From Thiopseudomonas sp. (GTDB lineage Bacteria; Pseudomonadota; Gammaproteobacteria; Pseudomonadales; Pseudomonadaceae), in NCBI GenBank assembly GCA_023228985.1, contig JALOAC010000026.1, positions 1-38,830 of the forward strand: a stretch of DNA of 38,830 nucleotides, read 5' to 3'. The notes under the pieces are model-generated. The model worked only from the letters and a program-made list of their open reading frames with translations. It had not been told where the DNA came from and searched no databases. Of this stretch, positions 1 to 6,338 are shown piece after piece; position 1 is the stretch's first letter; each line of letters starts with the position of its first letter. The position numbers were made by a program, and so were the translations under genes.

Positions 1-182
1 TGGGTGCAGGCATGGGTAAAGGACCCGCATTGGCCTTGCTCTTAGCAGGCCCAGCACTGTCTTTACCCAATATGCTAGTGATTCGCACCATACTGGGCAC
101 GCAAAAAACGCTGGTGTATTGCTCATTAGTGGTGCTGATGTCGACTGTCACTGGATTTATTTATGGTAACTGGTGGTCATAA
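1..182 (+). CDS. Permease C-terminus (ArsP/DUF318-like), partial
   Basis: This is the 3' end of a host gene cut by the window edge; the frame runs from base 3 to a TAA at 180-182. The visible 59 residues start with a Gly-Ala-Gly-Met-Gly-Lys-Gly-Pro loop, followed by hydrophobic stretches and a Trp-Trp-Ser end. This resembles the last helices of the predicted permease family DUF318/ArsP, multi-helix inner-membrane proteins implicated in efflux of arsenicals or other solutes. The thioredoxin-like gene follows 35 bp downstream, a pairing common for this family. The family call rests on the C-terminus only. Confidence 0.6.
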   Translation, partial: GAGMGKGPALALLLAGPALSLPNMLVIRTILGTQKTLVYCSLVVLMSTVTGFIYGNWWS

Positions 183-217
183 CATCAGTTAAATCTGTAA
201 CAAAAAGAGGATAGACA

Positions 218-448
218 ATGAAATTTACTATTTATGGCAGCGGCTGCGCAAAGTGCACGCAACTCACAGCTAACGCGGAAGAGGCGGCCAAGGCCAAAGG
301 GCTTGAATATGAAATAGAGAAAATCACCGACGCCAATGCCATCATTGATGCGGGCATTATGCGCACGCCAGCACTGGCGATTGATGATGAAATCGTTATT
401 GAAGGCAAGGTTGCTAAGCCGGAAGAGATTGCACAGCTGCTGGCCTAA
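218..448 (+). CDS. Small thioredoxin-fold protein with CAKC motif
   Basis: The 76-residue protein has the pattern of the small redox-active disulfide (thioredoxin-like) family: a beta strand at residues 1-6, then a CxxC motif (Cys10-Ala-Lys-Cys13) at the start of the first helix. A conserved Thr-Pro (the cis-Pro loop) follows near residue 50, then a closing helix. An AAAGAGG ribosome site precedes the ATG. It is a host gene cotranscribed with the permease, where a cytosolic dithiol carrier could reduce or hand over a metalloid substrate; that role is inferred from gene order. The length is normal for the family. Confidence 0.8.
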   Translation: MKFTIYGSGCAKCTQLTANAEEAAKAKGLEYEIEKITDANAIIDAGIMRTPALAIDDEIVIEGKVAKPEEIAQLLA

Positions 449-647
449 ATCAAGACAGCATTAACTGCAGGGCGGATCAACTCAAACAGCTCAACTTTAA
501 GCACTACGCAACAAGCTGCTTAAACCCGCCTTGCCGCTTAAAGGCTTCAAACTATTGTCACTGCTGCAATTGCTGGTAAGCATGATCGACTGACTGGCAC
601 AGCCAGCATCTTTAGACACGACAGAAAACTCACACGAAACGTGCCAG

Positions 648-866
648 CTATTGATCCGTAGCTTGGCCTGCACTGCGCACTGACGCATCGCGCATGGCCT
701 GCATTTCCTCTTCAGTCTTCAGTCGGCACACAGCCAGCTGCTCTAGGCGCATATTTTTAATCGCGGCCAGCGGATCATCAGTCTGCACACCCGCTTGCGC
801 TTTGTCATAGGCAAGACTGTCATCGGTGAATTCATCAATCTGACAATGCTCAACCTTATCACTCAT
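648..866 (-). CDS. Hypothetical small acidic host protein
   Basis: This 72-residue, acidic, helix-rich protein has no domain I recognise. An AGAGG motif sits 8 bases before the ATG, which supports the start. It runs divergently from mutS, in the host DNA left of attL, and the roughly 200 bp between it and the thioredoxin-like gene shows nothing convincing. It has two cysteines (positions 8 and 47), no signal peptide and no membrane segment. Its function is unknown. Confidence 0.5.
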   Translation of the reverse strand: MSDKVEHCQIDEFTDDSLAYDKAQAGVQTDDPLAAIKNMRLEQLAVCRLKTEEEMQAMRDASVRSAGQATDQ

Positions 867-944
867 TTTAAATACCTCTGCTTAACAGCACAATACGTCT
901 GCGAACCTTACTCAGCACTAACTTAGCATGCCTAACCAAGACTT

Positions 945-974
945 TTGTTACGACTCAACGCGGTACTGCATAAT
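945..974 (+). promoter_or_regulatory. Probable native mutS promoter, now separated from mutS
   Basis: TTGTTA (945-950), an 18-bp spacer and CATAAT (969-974) give a plausible sigma-70 promoter. Transcription would start about 50 bp before the original mutS ATG at 1031. In the lysogen this promoter can only drive the 20-codon mutS fragment, because the prophage begins at 1058. Confidence 0.45.
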
Positions 975-1030
975 TTTTTTGCTCAATCCGCTAGACTAGC
1001 GCTTTTGCAACGCTATTGAGTCAGTTCACT

Positions 1031-1093
1031 ATGAGTGCTAAAGATCTAAGTAAACACACGCCGATGATGCAGCAGTATTGTTTGAAACACTGA
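1031..1093 (+). pseudogene. mutS: Orphaned 5' end of mutS (20 codons) left of the prophage
   Basis: The frame begins MSAKDLSKHTPMMQQY, then runs into phage DNA as CLKH and a stop. From Thr10 on it matches the N-terminus of the mutS copy at the right end of the prophage (HTPMMQQYWRLKNQHP). This is therefore the original mutS start, split from its gene by integration at 1058-1080. The first nine codons differ from those the phage supplies at the right junction. No functional product is expected beyond a short peptide. Confidence 0.9.
1058..1080 (+). other. attL core (23-bp repeat within mutS codons)
   Basis: Identical over 23 bases to 38584-38606, with flanking bases differing on both sides (C versus T before, T versus G after). 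It encodes Thr-Pro-Met-Met-Gln-Gln-Tyr of MutS in both copies. Confidence 0.93.
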
Positions 1094-1127
1094 AAATCCT
1101 TTTACTTTCAATCACATAAAAATAAAT

Positions 1128-1201
1128 TGTCTAATACTCTAGCGCCGGATAAGCGCCAGCAAGGCCGCGAAACATGCGGAAGACAAGCAGAGTATTAGAC
1201 A
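1128..1201. repeat. Inverted 13-bp arm-type integrase site candidates near attL
   Basis: TGTCTAATACTCT (1128-1140) and its exact reverse complement AGAGTATTAGACA (1189-1201) lie 48 and 109 bp inside attL. Eleven of the 13 bases recur at 38511-38521 beside attR. Repeats that flank both ends of a prophage at this distance from the core are the usual form of arm-binding sites for a tyrosine integrase. The repeat could instead fold as an RNA hairpin. Confidence 0.55.
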
Positions 1202-1232
1202 GGTTTTTGCTGATATTTTTAACATTACAGAA

Positions 1233-1276
1233 TAAACAAAAGCCCCTGAAGCGGGATTGCTCAGGGGCTTTTTTGT
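1233..1276. terminator. Bidirectional terminator at the end of the late operon
   Basis: A 9-bp stem (AGCCCCTGA at 1241-1249, TCAGGGGCT at 1261-1269) has T-rich runs on both sides. On the minus strand it ends the lysis/late transcript and overlaps the last codons of Rz1. On the plus strand it would stop host readthrough from the mutS promoter. Confidence 0.8.
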
Positions 1277-1524
1277 TTCTGCAATTCAATGCAGTCCTGC
1301 ACTTGCACCGCGCAAATCAGCAGATCATCTTCTAGCTGATCCACTGCCCTGCGCCAATCATCGTTATTTACCAGCGCTGGCCTTACCGGTAGATGGCACG
1401 GGATCAGCGAGCACCTCGGGCGGCTGTCGATATGCACTGGGGTCGGCGGTGGCGGTACGCTGGTACAAGCGGCCAAGCTCGACAGGCACAGGAGCGCGCA
1501 AATACTCAGCAATAGTTTCATCAT
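1261..1524 (-). CDS. Rz1-like outer-membrane spanin lipoprotein
   Basis: The 87-residue protein has a hydrophobic signal peptide ending in a lipobox (Leu-Ala-Ala-Cys20), followed by a proline-rich stretch typical of o-spanins. It should be a lipoprotein in the inner leaflet of the outer membrane that pairs with the Rz-like i-spanin to fuse the two membranes in the last step of lysis. The gene starts inside the Rz gene in another frame and extends past its end, the usual overlapping Rz/Rz1 layout. It is the last gene of the late operon. Confidence 0.8.
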   Translation of the reverse strand: MMKLLLSICALLCLSSLAACTSVPPPPTPVHIDSRPRCSLIPCHLPVRPALVNNDDWRRAVDQLEDDLLICAVQVQDCIELQKQKSP

Positions 1525-1810
1525 TTCGTTTTAGCTCCTCAAGTGCGCGTGATTGCGCTCTGCCCTGCCCCGCGATTGTTTGCAGCAGTTCGCGGTTGCG
1601 GCGTTCTTTTTCTGTGATATCGAGGATCTGTAGCTGCTGATACTGGATAAGCTCAACGCGTTCAATGTCGAGCCGCTGCAGCTCTGCAACTTTTTCAGCC
1701 GCTGCGGCGTGGTTTAACTTGGCAAGCTCAATGCGCGGCAGCGCCACCAGCCACCATGTGAGCGCAGCAGCAGCAAGCGCCGTGGCGAGGTATACAGTTA
1801 AGCGCTGCAT
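1364..1810 (-). CDS. Rz-like inner-membrane spanin
   Basis: The start chosen at 1810 gives 148 residues and has AGGAG 8 bases upstream; it overlaps the end of the endolysin gene by 13 bp. One N-terminal membrane segment (about residues 5-23, Ala/Leu/Trp-rich) is followed by a long charged helical region with coiled-coil character (about 30-110) and a Pro-rich end. This fits an i-spanin: anchored in the inner membrane, reaching across the periplasm to Rz1. The position after the endolysin and the overlap with a lipoprotein gene support the call more than sequence similarity, which is low in this family. Confidence 0.78.
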   Translation of the reverse strand: MQRLTVYLATALAAAALTWWLVALPRIELAKLNHAAAAEKVAELQRLDIERVELIQYQQLQILDITEKERRNRELLQTIAGQGRAQSRALEELKRNDETIAEYLRAPVPVELGRLYQRTATADPSAYRQPPEVLADPVPSTGKASAGK

Positions 1811-2337
1811 TTGCTGATCTCCTGCATTGCCTGCGCATAGCTCTGCCCCCACTTCTTGCGCAGCTCTGCTTTTTGCTCGCCTGCCCCGCGCGTATATGCT
1901 CCCGGTCTCCATGTGCGCAGATACAGCTGCCAAGCGTTGTCAATATCATTCAGTGCCGGCAGAGGCTTTGGATCAGTCCATAGCAACAGGCGCGCAAAAG
2001 CAGCAGCCAATACATCATCAGATTCAAGCTTCTGATAGACGGTATTAATAAAAACCTCGGATCGCAATCTTGCAACACCGCGCGCAACACAAATATCCTG
2101 AGCGAGGTCGCGGCTTGATCGATGCTGCATTACGCCCGCTACGCCGCCCATTTTCTCAAACTGCCACCATCCACGTGCAGGTCCATTGCCCATCTGTCGC
2201 CGATACATAAACAGCGACTCCTGTAGACCAATCGCAAGCAGCATCACCACAGACTCGCGACTACGCATACGTGCAGGCAGCATAGCCAGCGCAGGCTTGA
2301 TTGCTTTTTCAACTACGTCATTTAGCTTCTCTGGCAT
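1798..2337 (-). CDS. Endolysin, lytic transglycosylase-like
   Basis: The 179-residue protein has a lysozyme-fold signature: a Gly-Leu-Gln-Glu40-Ser motif, in which Glu40 would be the catalytic acid, then Gly-Pro-Ala-Arg-Gly-Trp-Trp-Gln-Phe-Glu near residues 52-61. This matches the ES...G.WQF pattern of transglycosylases. It would cut the glycan strands of peptidoglycan after the holin opens the inner membrane; there is no signal peptide. AGG lies 6 bases before the ATG. It sits between a terminator upstream and the spanin genes downstream. Muramidase and transglycosylase activity cannot be told apart here. Confidence 0.7.
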   Translation of the reverse strand: MPEKLNDVVEKAIKPALAMLPARMRSRESVVMLLAIGLQESLFMYRRQMGNGPARGWWQFEKMGGVAGVMQHRSSRDLAQDICVARGVARLRSEVFINTVYQKLESDDVLAAAFARLLLWTDPKPLPALNDIDNAWQLYLRTWRPGAYTRGAGEQKAELRKKWGQSYAQAMQEISKCSA

Positions 2338-2358
2338 ACGCCACCTATTTTAAAGCAA

Positions 2359-2381
2359 TAAAAAACCCGCTAACTGCGGGC
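2359..2381 (-). terminator. Rho-independent terminator upstream of the lysis genes
   Basis: On the minus strand a GCGGG/CCCGC stem with a 5-base loop (2366-2380) is followed by TTTTTT. It lies between the lipoprotein gene and the endolysin gene, so late transcription must read through it, as an antitermination-modified polymerase would. Confidence 0.65.
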
Positions 2382-2391
2382 TGCTGCACCT

Positions 2392-2694
2392 CTAAAGAAT
2401 CTTGCTTCCGAACCTGCAGTGCTCAGGTCGGTCCGGATGCCAATCTCTGTGCGTTGTATGCCCAAGCTCATGCATGCCGCACTCTGCGTAGTGGGATTTT
2501 AATATTCGGATCGTGCATGATGATAGGTAGCAGTTTGTAACTCCTACAGCATTCGGCGGCTGGTCAGGCAGCTCATCAACAAGCATTAGATGTATGTTTA
2601 CGTCGTTATATAGCGCTGGACCCTCAAGGGGGTGCTTATTATCGCACCCCGCCAGAGTGAGCATCATCAACGCAATCACAATAAAGATTTTCAT
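2392..2694 (-). CDS. Small lipoprotein with HELGH metalloprotease-like motif
   Basis: The start at 2694 forms an ATGA overlap with the stop of the gene before it and gives 100 residues. The first 17 residues are a clear lipoprotein signal (hydrophobic core, Leu-Ala-Gly-Cys17). The mature part has five further Cys and an HELGH motif at residues 75-79, with His82 and His86 close behind. HExxH is the zinc-binding motif of many metallopeptidases, but the protein is far shorter than known peptidases, so activity is uncertain. It lies between the DGR and the lysis genes. It could be an envelope-modifying moron or part of lysis. Confidence 0.5.
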   Translation of the reverse strand: MKIFIVIALMMLTLAGCDNKHPLEGPALYNDVNIHLMLVDELPDQPPNAVGVTNCYLSSCTIRILKSHYAECGMHELGHTTHRDWHPDRPEHCRFGSKIL

Positions 2695-3089
2695 AGGCCA
2701 AGCTCTGCTTTTCTGTCGCGGCCCCACTGCCGGCATAGCTCTGTATGCTCGTTGTACGCATCAAACTCAGCGCTTGGTGCAGTGCGCAGCAATTTGATCT
2801 CATCGTAAACAGAGTACAGCTCTGATATTTTCTCGCGGACGCGCTTCTGGATCAGCGCTACGTGCGGTGACGCGGCCTTAATCTGCTCGCGCAGCTCTAA
2901 ATCAGGATCGACAACGCTCATCGTGCCGACGACCTCTTCGTGCTGGCCCTCGTCAATAGCTGCGCCATCTGGAATGCATACGTATGTCACGCCGTCGATA
3001 GTGCACAGCTCTGTAGATCCATCAGGCGCATTGAGCATTTTTGTAGTGTCCCGCGTGATACTTTTCCGGTAGCTGAGAATATAGGTCAT
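2691..3089 (-). CDS. Hypothetical protein downstream of the DGR reverse transcriptase
   Basis: AGGAG seven bases before the ATG at 3089 decides this start; the 132-residue gene overlaps the end of the reverse transcriptase gene by 68 bp in another frame. The N-terminal half is beta-rich, with a Gly-Val-Thr-Tyr-Val-Cys-Ile-Pro segment. The C-terminal half (about 65-130) is charged and probably helical, ending in an Arg-Lys-rich tail. Size and place (after the fibre genes) recall tail-fibre assembly chaperones, but I do not recognise a family. Translation is coupled to the lipoprotein gene that follows. Confidence 0.5.
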   Translation of the reverse strand: MTYILSYRKSITRDTTKMLNAPDGSTELCTIDGVTYVCIPDGAAIDEGQHEEVVGTMSVVDPDLELREQIKAASPHVALIQKRVREKISELYSVYDEIKLLRTAPSAEFDAYNEHTELCRQWGRDRKAELGL

Positions 3090-4044
3090 GGTTATGCTCC
3101 TGAGCATAGTTAAGTAGGTGTTGCATTGAGTGGGTTTTGCTGGCGTGAGCCAGGTGCGAAATAAAAGAATCAAGTCGATTCTCTCGCACCGATTTTTTAG
3201 CCTTGTACATGCTGTGCTTGCGAATAAATCTTTTACTGCGCCACGTCCTGTAGCCTACAAAGTTTGTGCCGCGCCTCGTATGCGCAATCGTTGACCTTGA
3301 AAGCCTGAGCCGCAGTTTTTCGTGCAGATACATCTCTATAATTGATCGGTATTCCAGCGCCTCATCACGTGTTAACCCGAACAAAATAAAATCGTCAACG
3401 TACCGCACATATCCAGACCGAGGCTTTAACTGTCTTACGACAAAATGATCGACCTGATTCATGTAAATCAGCGCGTATATCTGTGATAGTAGATTTCCGA
3501 TCGGGATTCCGAGTGGGTTTTCATACACAGTGAAGAGCATCATCAGCTCAATCATCTGCGGGTCTTTAATTTTTAGCTTGAAAAGCTCGCAGAGAATATC
3601 TCTGTGAATACTGTAGAAAAACTTCTGTATATCGAGCTGCAGTATGTAACTGTCATCGGGCGACCTTATCAGTGCCTGCTGCGCATAATCAGCCGCTTTG
3701 TGCGTGCCCTTACCTATCCTGCATGCAAACGACGCATCAATAAACGTGCGCTCAAATATGGGCTGGATAACAGTGTAAACGGCGTGTTGCACGACGCAGT
3801 CGCGGAATGCTGGTGCATAGATAATCCTTTCTTTCGGCTCGCTCACTTTGAATTTTATGTAAGGCCGAGGCTTATATGCGCCGGTTGAAAGCTCCTTATG
3901 TAAAGCGTCTATTTCTGTGCCTATACTGAGCTCAAACTCGAGACACGCATAGTTTTCTAATTTGCTTCTTCTTGCATCGTAGAAACCTTTTCTCAGCGCT
4001 TCTTTTGTGATGACCAGGCCGTATAAATTGCCTTTTCTTTTTAT
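3022..4044 (-). CDS. DGR reverse transcriptase (non-standard ATA start)
   Basis: It copies the TR transcript into adenine-mutagenised cDNA. From the ATA at 4044 it has 340 residues. The N-terminal part (IKRKGNLY..., residues 1-66) matches the start of DGR enzymes such as the Bordetella phage bRT. Motifs: catalytic Asp138 in LDIQKFF; IGNLLSQ at about 182-188, the (I/V/L)GxxxSQ form that separates DGR enzymes from group II intron and retron types; and YVDD at 215-218. All three catalytic Asp are present. The frame is open upstream only to a TAA at 4054, and no ATG, GTG or TTG lies near the expected start. AAGGAG (4050-4055) is 5 bases before ATA. The first standard codon, GTG at 3846, would delete 66 conserved residues. 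Confidence 0.93.
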   Translation of the reverse strand: MKRKGNLYGLVITKEALRKGFYDARRSKLENYACLEFELSIGTEIDALHKELSTGAYKPRPYIKFKVSEPKERIIYAPAFRDCVVQHAVYTVIQPIFERTFIDASFACRIGKGTHKAADYAQQALIRSPDDSYILQLDIQKFFYSIHRDILCELFKLKIKDPQMIELMMLFTVYENPLGIPIGNLLSQIYALIYMNQVDHFVVRQLKPRSGYVRYVDDFILFGLTRDEALEYRSIIEMYLHEKLRLRLSRSTIAHTRRGTNFVGYRTWRSKRFIRKHSMYKAKKSVRENRLDSFISHLAHASKTHSMQHLLNYAQEHNHDLYSQLPEKYHAGHYKNAQCA

Positions 4045-4136
4045 GGTGACTCCTTAGAGCCTGCTGCCTGGCGGTCGCTTGCGCTACTAGAAAGACAGCA
4101 GTATTCCGATTTCGCTTAAAGCAGGAAAGCGCCTCC

Positions 4137-4194
4137 CTTGGCACCAGTATCGTTATGTGAGTTTGCACATAGATCGTTTCTGATGGGTGCCGAG
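4137..4194 (-). other. 9-bp hairpin in the TR-to-RT spacer RNA
   Basis: CTTGGCACC (4137-4145) can pair with GGTGCCGAG (4186-4194), 9 bp with one T/G pair. The stem begins at the base next to the 3' end of TR in the transcript. The whole TR-RT spacer is about 150 nt, close to the length of the structured spacer needed for cDNA priming in the Bordetella phage DGR. Confidence 0.45.
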
Positions 4195-4309
4195 TCCGAC
4201 CGAAAGCCGTAGTTGTTGTTCGAGTTCGCCCGCGAATTGTTGCAGTTACGAGCCCAAACACCGGCGTTCACAGAGTTGTTCCAGTTCCCGCCGGCGGCAA
4301 TGCACATGT
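4195..4309 (-). repeat. DGR template repeat (TR)
   Basis: This 115-bp non-coding copy matches VR at 4801-4915 without gaps. Fourteen bases differ, and every one is an A in TR when read on the minus strand. Read in the VR frame, TR is rich in Asn (AAC) codons, the usual codon choice of DGR templates because A-mutagenesis of AAC gives many residues and no stop. The 18 bases at its 3' end next to the last variable position (4196-4213) are identical in VR and would form the initiation-of-mutagenic-homing region. Confidence 0.95.
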
Positions 4310-4347
4310 CAAGACGAATCCCTTTGTTGCTCTCTGGTTAATTTTGA

Positions 4348-4770
4348 TTATTTTTTTCTAGATTTTTCTTCTTCGATTATCTTCTCCTTCCAGCCGCCGA
4401 TCATTTTTCCAAACTCGTCAACGAGAATTGTTAGTGAGTCATAGCGGTCTTTGTTTAATTCTTCTTTTGATTTGCTGCCATCCTTTGATATTGGGTGACC
4501 GAAGTAGCATTGCTGACGCGCCATAAACAAATGCATACGCAGCTGCTCATGGGCAATATCAAGGTTATTGATCGGCGTCATCTTGTGGTGGCGCTTCTGC
4601 GTTTCAATCATAAAATCGCAAAGCGAGTAAGCTTTCTGCCTAATCACAAGAGCAAGTCCCTTTTGCTCATGCGCAGGAAAATGATTGAGCCGCTTATTTA
4701 GAAGCTGTATCAAGCTTAGATATTTGCGCGCCATAATGGTTCTTGATTTATTTGCAGAGCAAGAGCTCAC
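4348..4770 (-). CDS. avd: DGR accessory variability protein Avd
   Basis: The 140-residue, basic, all-helical protein lies between the target gene and TR, the classical place of avd. Its pattern (KYLSLIQLLNKRL near residue 15, a Gly-rich end with Ile-Gly-Gly-Trp near 128) fits the four-helix-bundle Avd family, which forms a barrel pentamer that binds the reverse transcriptase and its RNA and is needed for priming. The GTG start at 4770 overlaps the target stop (GTGA) and has AAGGAG 9 bases upstream. An ATG at 4734 is an alternative that removes 12 poorly conserved residues. Confidence 0.85.
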   Translation of the reverse strand: MSSCSANKSRTIMARKYLSLIQLLNKRLNHFPAHEQKGLALVIRQKAYSLCDFMIETQKRHHKMTPINNLDIAHEQLRMHLFMARQQCYFGHPISKDGSKSKEELNKDRYDSLTILVDEFGKMIGGWKEKIIEEEKSRKK

Positions 4771-6329
4771 TCGCTATCGCTCCTTCTTACAAGGTACAAG
4801 GCCGACCGAAAGCCGTAGTAGTAGCTCGAGTACGCCCGCGAATGGTAGCAGTAACGAGCCCAAACACCGGCGCCCACAGAGTAGTTCCAGTCCCCGCCGG
4901 CGGCAAAGCACAGGTGTTCGGGCATGTTGGTGTCATAAAGCCGGTCATTACCGAAAAGATTAGTGCCGCCCATGCCGTCAGCAAGCGGAATACCTGAGCA
5001 AGCAGCTTCCCACTCTAAGCCTTCAGTTTCGCTTGAAAATACTTGGCTTGCTGAGCCGATTGCGCGGTCAGATTTTGTGCCAAGCGCTCCAAAAGTTGGC
5101 CCGAGCTCAGTGTAGTTTTTAGCTAGACCGACAGCGCCCCATGCGTCTGTATCTAAAGTCACGCCCGCAGTCAGATCTGCCATGCGCGCTTCTTTTTTGA
5201 GTATGTAATAACTGCCGTCAAGAATAGTGACGCCTACTAAGATCTCCCACAGAAGACCGTTCAAGTCAGCGATACCGCACGCTTGACCGTTGTGCGTAGT
5301 TTTGTTAAATGGCTGCGCAGATCCTGTTAGCCCTGTCTTGTCGTAGGTCGGGTGACCGGTTGACTCATACACAACAGTCGAATCGTTTGTATCGCCCAGC
5401 GCGTTGTTGTTGCACCCTTTGGGGAAGTTGCTGACTCCCGTCGAGTTATACCATGCGCATGCTGCTGAGCTCGTTGCTGCCTGTGCGTGTGCGAGTGATA
5501 GCTTTGCTAGTGCGTCGAAAATAAACGAAGCGCTCGGGAAGTAATCAGCGCCACGTGTTTTTGCTGCAGAAATTACGCCCGCGAAAGTATTTGACGGCGA
5601 TCCTGTTAGGCCGCTGAACGGATAGTGTGCTGAAGACGATGTAAGTGCCTTGCCGTTTTTGAGTGACGATGCAATACCACCGTTGTTTGAGCAAAGGTAT
5701 TTGTCGTGGAAAAAACCTGGTTGCTCTACTCCGTCATCATAGAATGCGCGATGGAATGCATAACCTGCTACCGCTGCAGCTAGCACTGTTGGGTATGCGC
5801 TGCGAGGCAATACGTGAATAGAGTTCACGCCGTAGGCTGCATATGTCGGGTTATCTGGATGGGCGTAACGATAGAAGTACGCTGGCACCCACGCCATGAC
5901 AGAGCCGTCCGTGTACTGATAGTTGCCGTACTCGTCGCCTTTTGTGAATGTTCCTGCAAGTGGTTGCATGCCAGGATAGTCAAGCGGGCAGATACCCACG
6001 CCAAAACCAAACGTGCCAGGCACACCGATATTATTGACCTGTGGTGCGGCCATCATGATTCGCGCTGCGATATCTGCGCCTAGCCAATTCAGATTAACAA
6101 CGCCCTGCTCGTTCGCGCGCGGAATTGCATTAGGTGATGGATCAACCTGACCGGTTGCCGCGATGGGCTGAAAGAATGCGGTGTTTGTCGGTACGTTGCC
6201 CTTGCTTGGAGCGGTGCAGACATACGTCGCAGCGCCGTACTGAACAAAATCCAACGCCTGATATTGATAAGCCGCGCTGTATTCGCCGCGATGAATTGGT
6301 TTTACACGCCCGAGATTTACAGTTGTCAT
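4767..6329 (-). CDS. DGR target: tail fibre/receptor-binding protein with C-type lectin-like domain
   Basis: The 520-residue protein is the diversified receptor-binding protein. Its N-terminus (about 1-65) looks like a small carbohydrate-binding, CBM5/12-like module (YQALDFVQYGAATYVCTAP). Most of the rest (about 100-520) follows the formylglycine-generating-enzyme/C-type-lectin fold used by many DGR targets, ending in a GGDWN...GVWAR...GFR motif. Residues 472-510 are VR. Thirteen codons differ from TR, mostly Asn changed to Tyr, plus His, Ser, Gly, Asp, Leu, Phe and Ala, giving a Tyr-rich surface as on binding loops. Only about 10 residues follow VR. avd is translationally coupled downstream. 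Confidence 0.92.
   Translation of the reverse strand: MTTVNLGRVKPIHRGEYSAAYQYQALDFVQYGAATYVCTAPSKGNVPTNTAFFQPIAATGQVDPSPNAIPRANEQGVVNLNWLGADIAARIMMAAPQVNNIGVPGTFGFGVGICPLDYPGMQPLAGTFTKGDEYGNYQYTDGSVMAWVPAYFYRYAHPDNPTYAAYGVNSIHVLPRSAYPTVLAAAVAGYAFHRAFYDDGVEQPGFFHDKYLCSNNGGIASSLKNGKALTSSSAHYPFSGLTGSPSNTFAGVISAAKTRGADYFPSASFIFDALAKLSLAHAQAATSSAACAWYNSTGVSNFPKGCNNNALGDTNDSTVVYESTGHPTYDKTGLTGSAQPFNKTTHNGQACGIADLNGLLWEILVGVTILDGSYYILKKEARMADLTAGVTLDTDAWGAVGLAKNYTELGPTFGALGTKSDRAIGSASQVFSSETEGLEWEAACSGIPLADGMGGTNLFGNDRLYDTNMPEHLCFAAGGDWNYSVGAGVWARYCYHSRAYSSYYYGFRSALYLVRRSDSE
4801..4915 (-). repeat. DGR variable repeat (VR)
   Basis: This is the 115-bp recipient copy within the target gene, paired without gaps to TR (4195-4309). 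All 14 differences are at template adenines. Twelve other template adenines in the core are unchanged, so the current VR looks like one product of mutagenic homing rather than a degraded duplicate. Confidence 0.95.
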
Positions 6330-6338
6330 AAGTATTCC

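Noticed and set aside
497..688. Minus-strand 63-codon frame in host DNA
   Set aside because: It overlaps the end of the better supported 648-866 gene, lacks a ribosome site and has random-looking composition.
1257..1640. Plus-strand reading frame across the spanin genes
   Set aside because: It lies antisense to two well-supported overlapping spanin genes and begins within their terminator.
3022..3846. Retron or group II intron reverse transcriptase
   Set aside because: The IGNLLSQ motif, adjacent avd and the adenine-specific TR/VR pair identify a DGR; no intron ends or msr/msd are present.
4757..4770. Hairpin/cruciform downstream of VR as in the Bordetella phage target site
   Set aside because: Only a 4-bp GAGC/GCTC stem with a 4-base loop is present; known elements have 7-10 bp stems.
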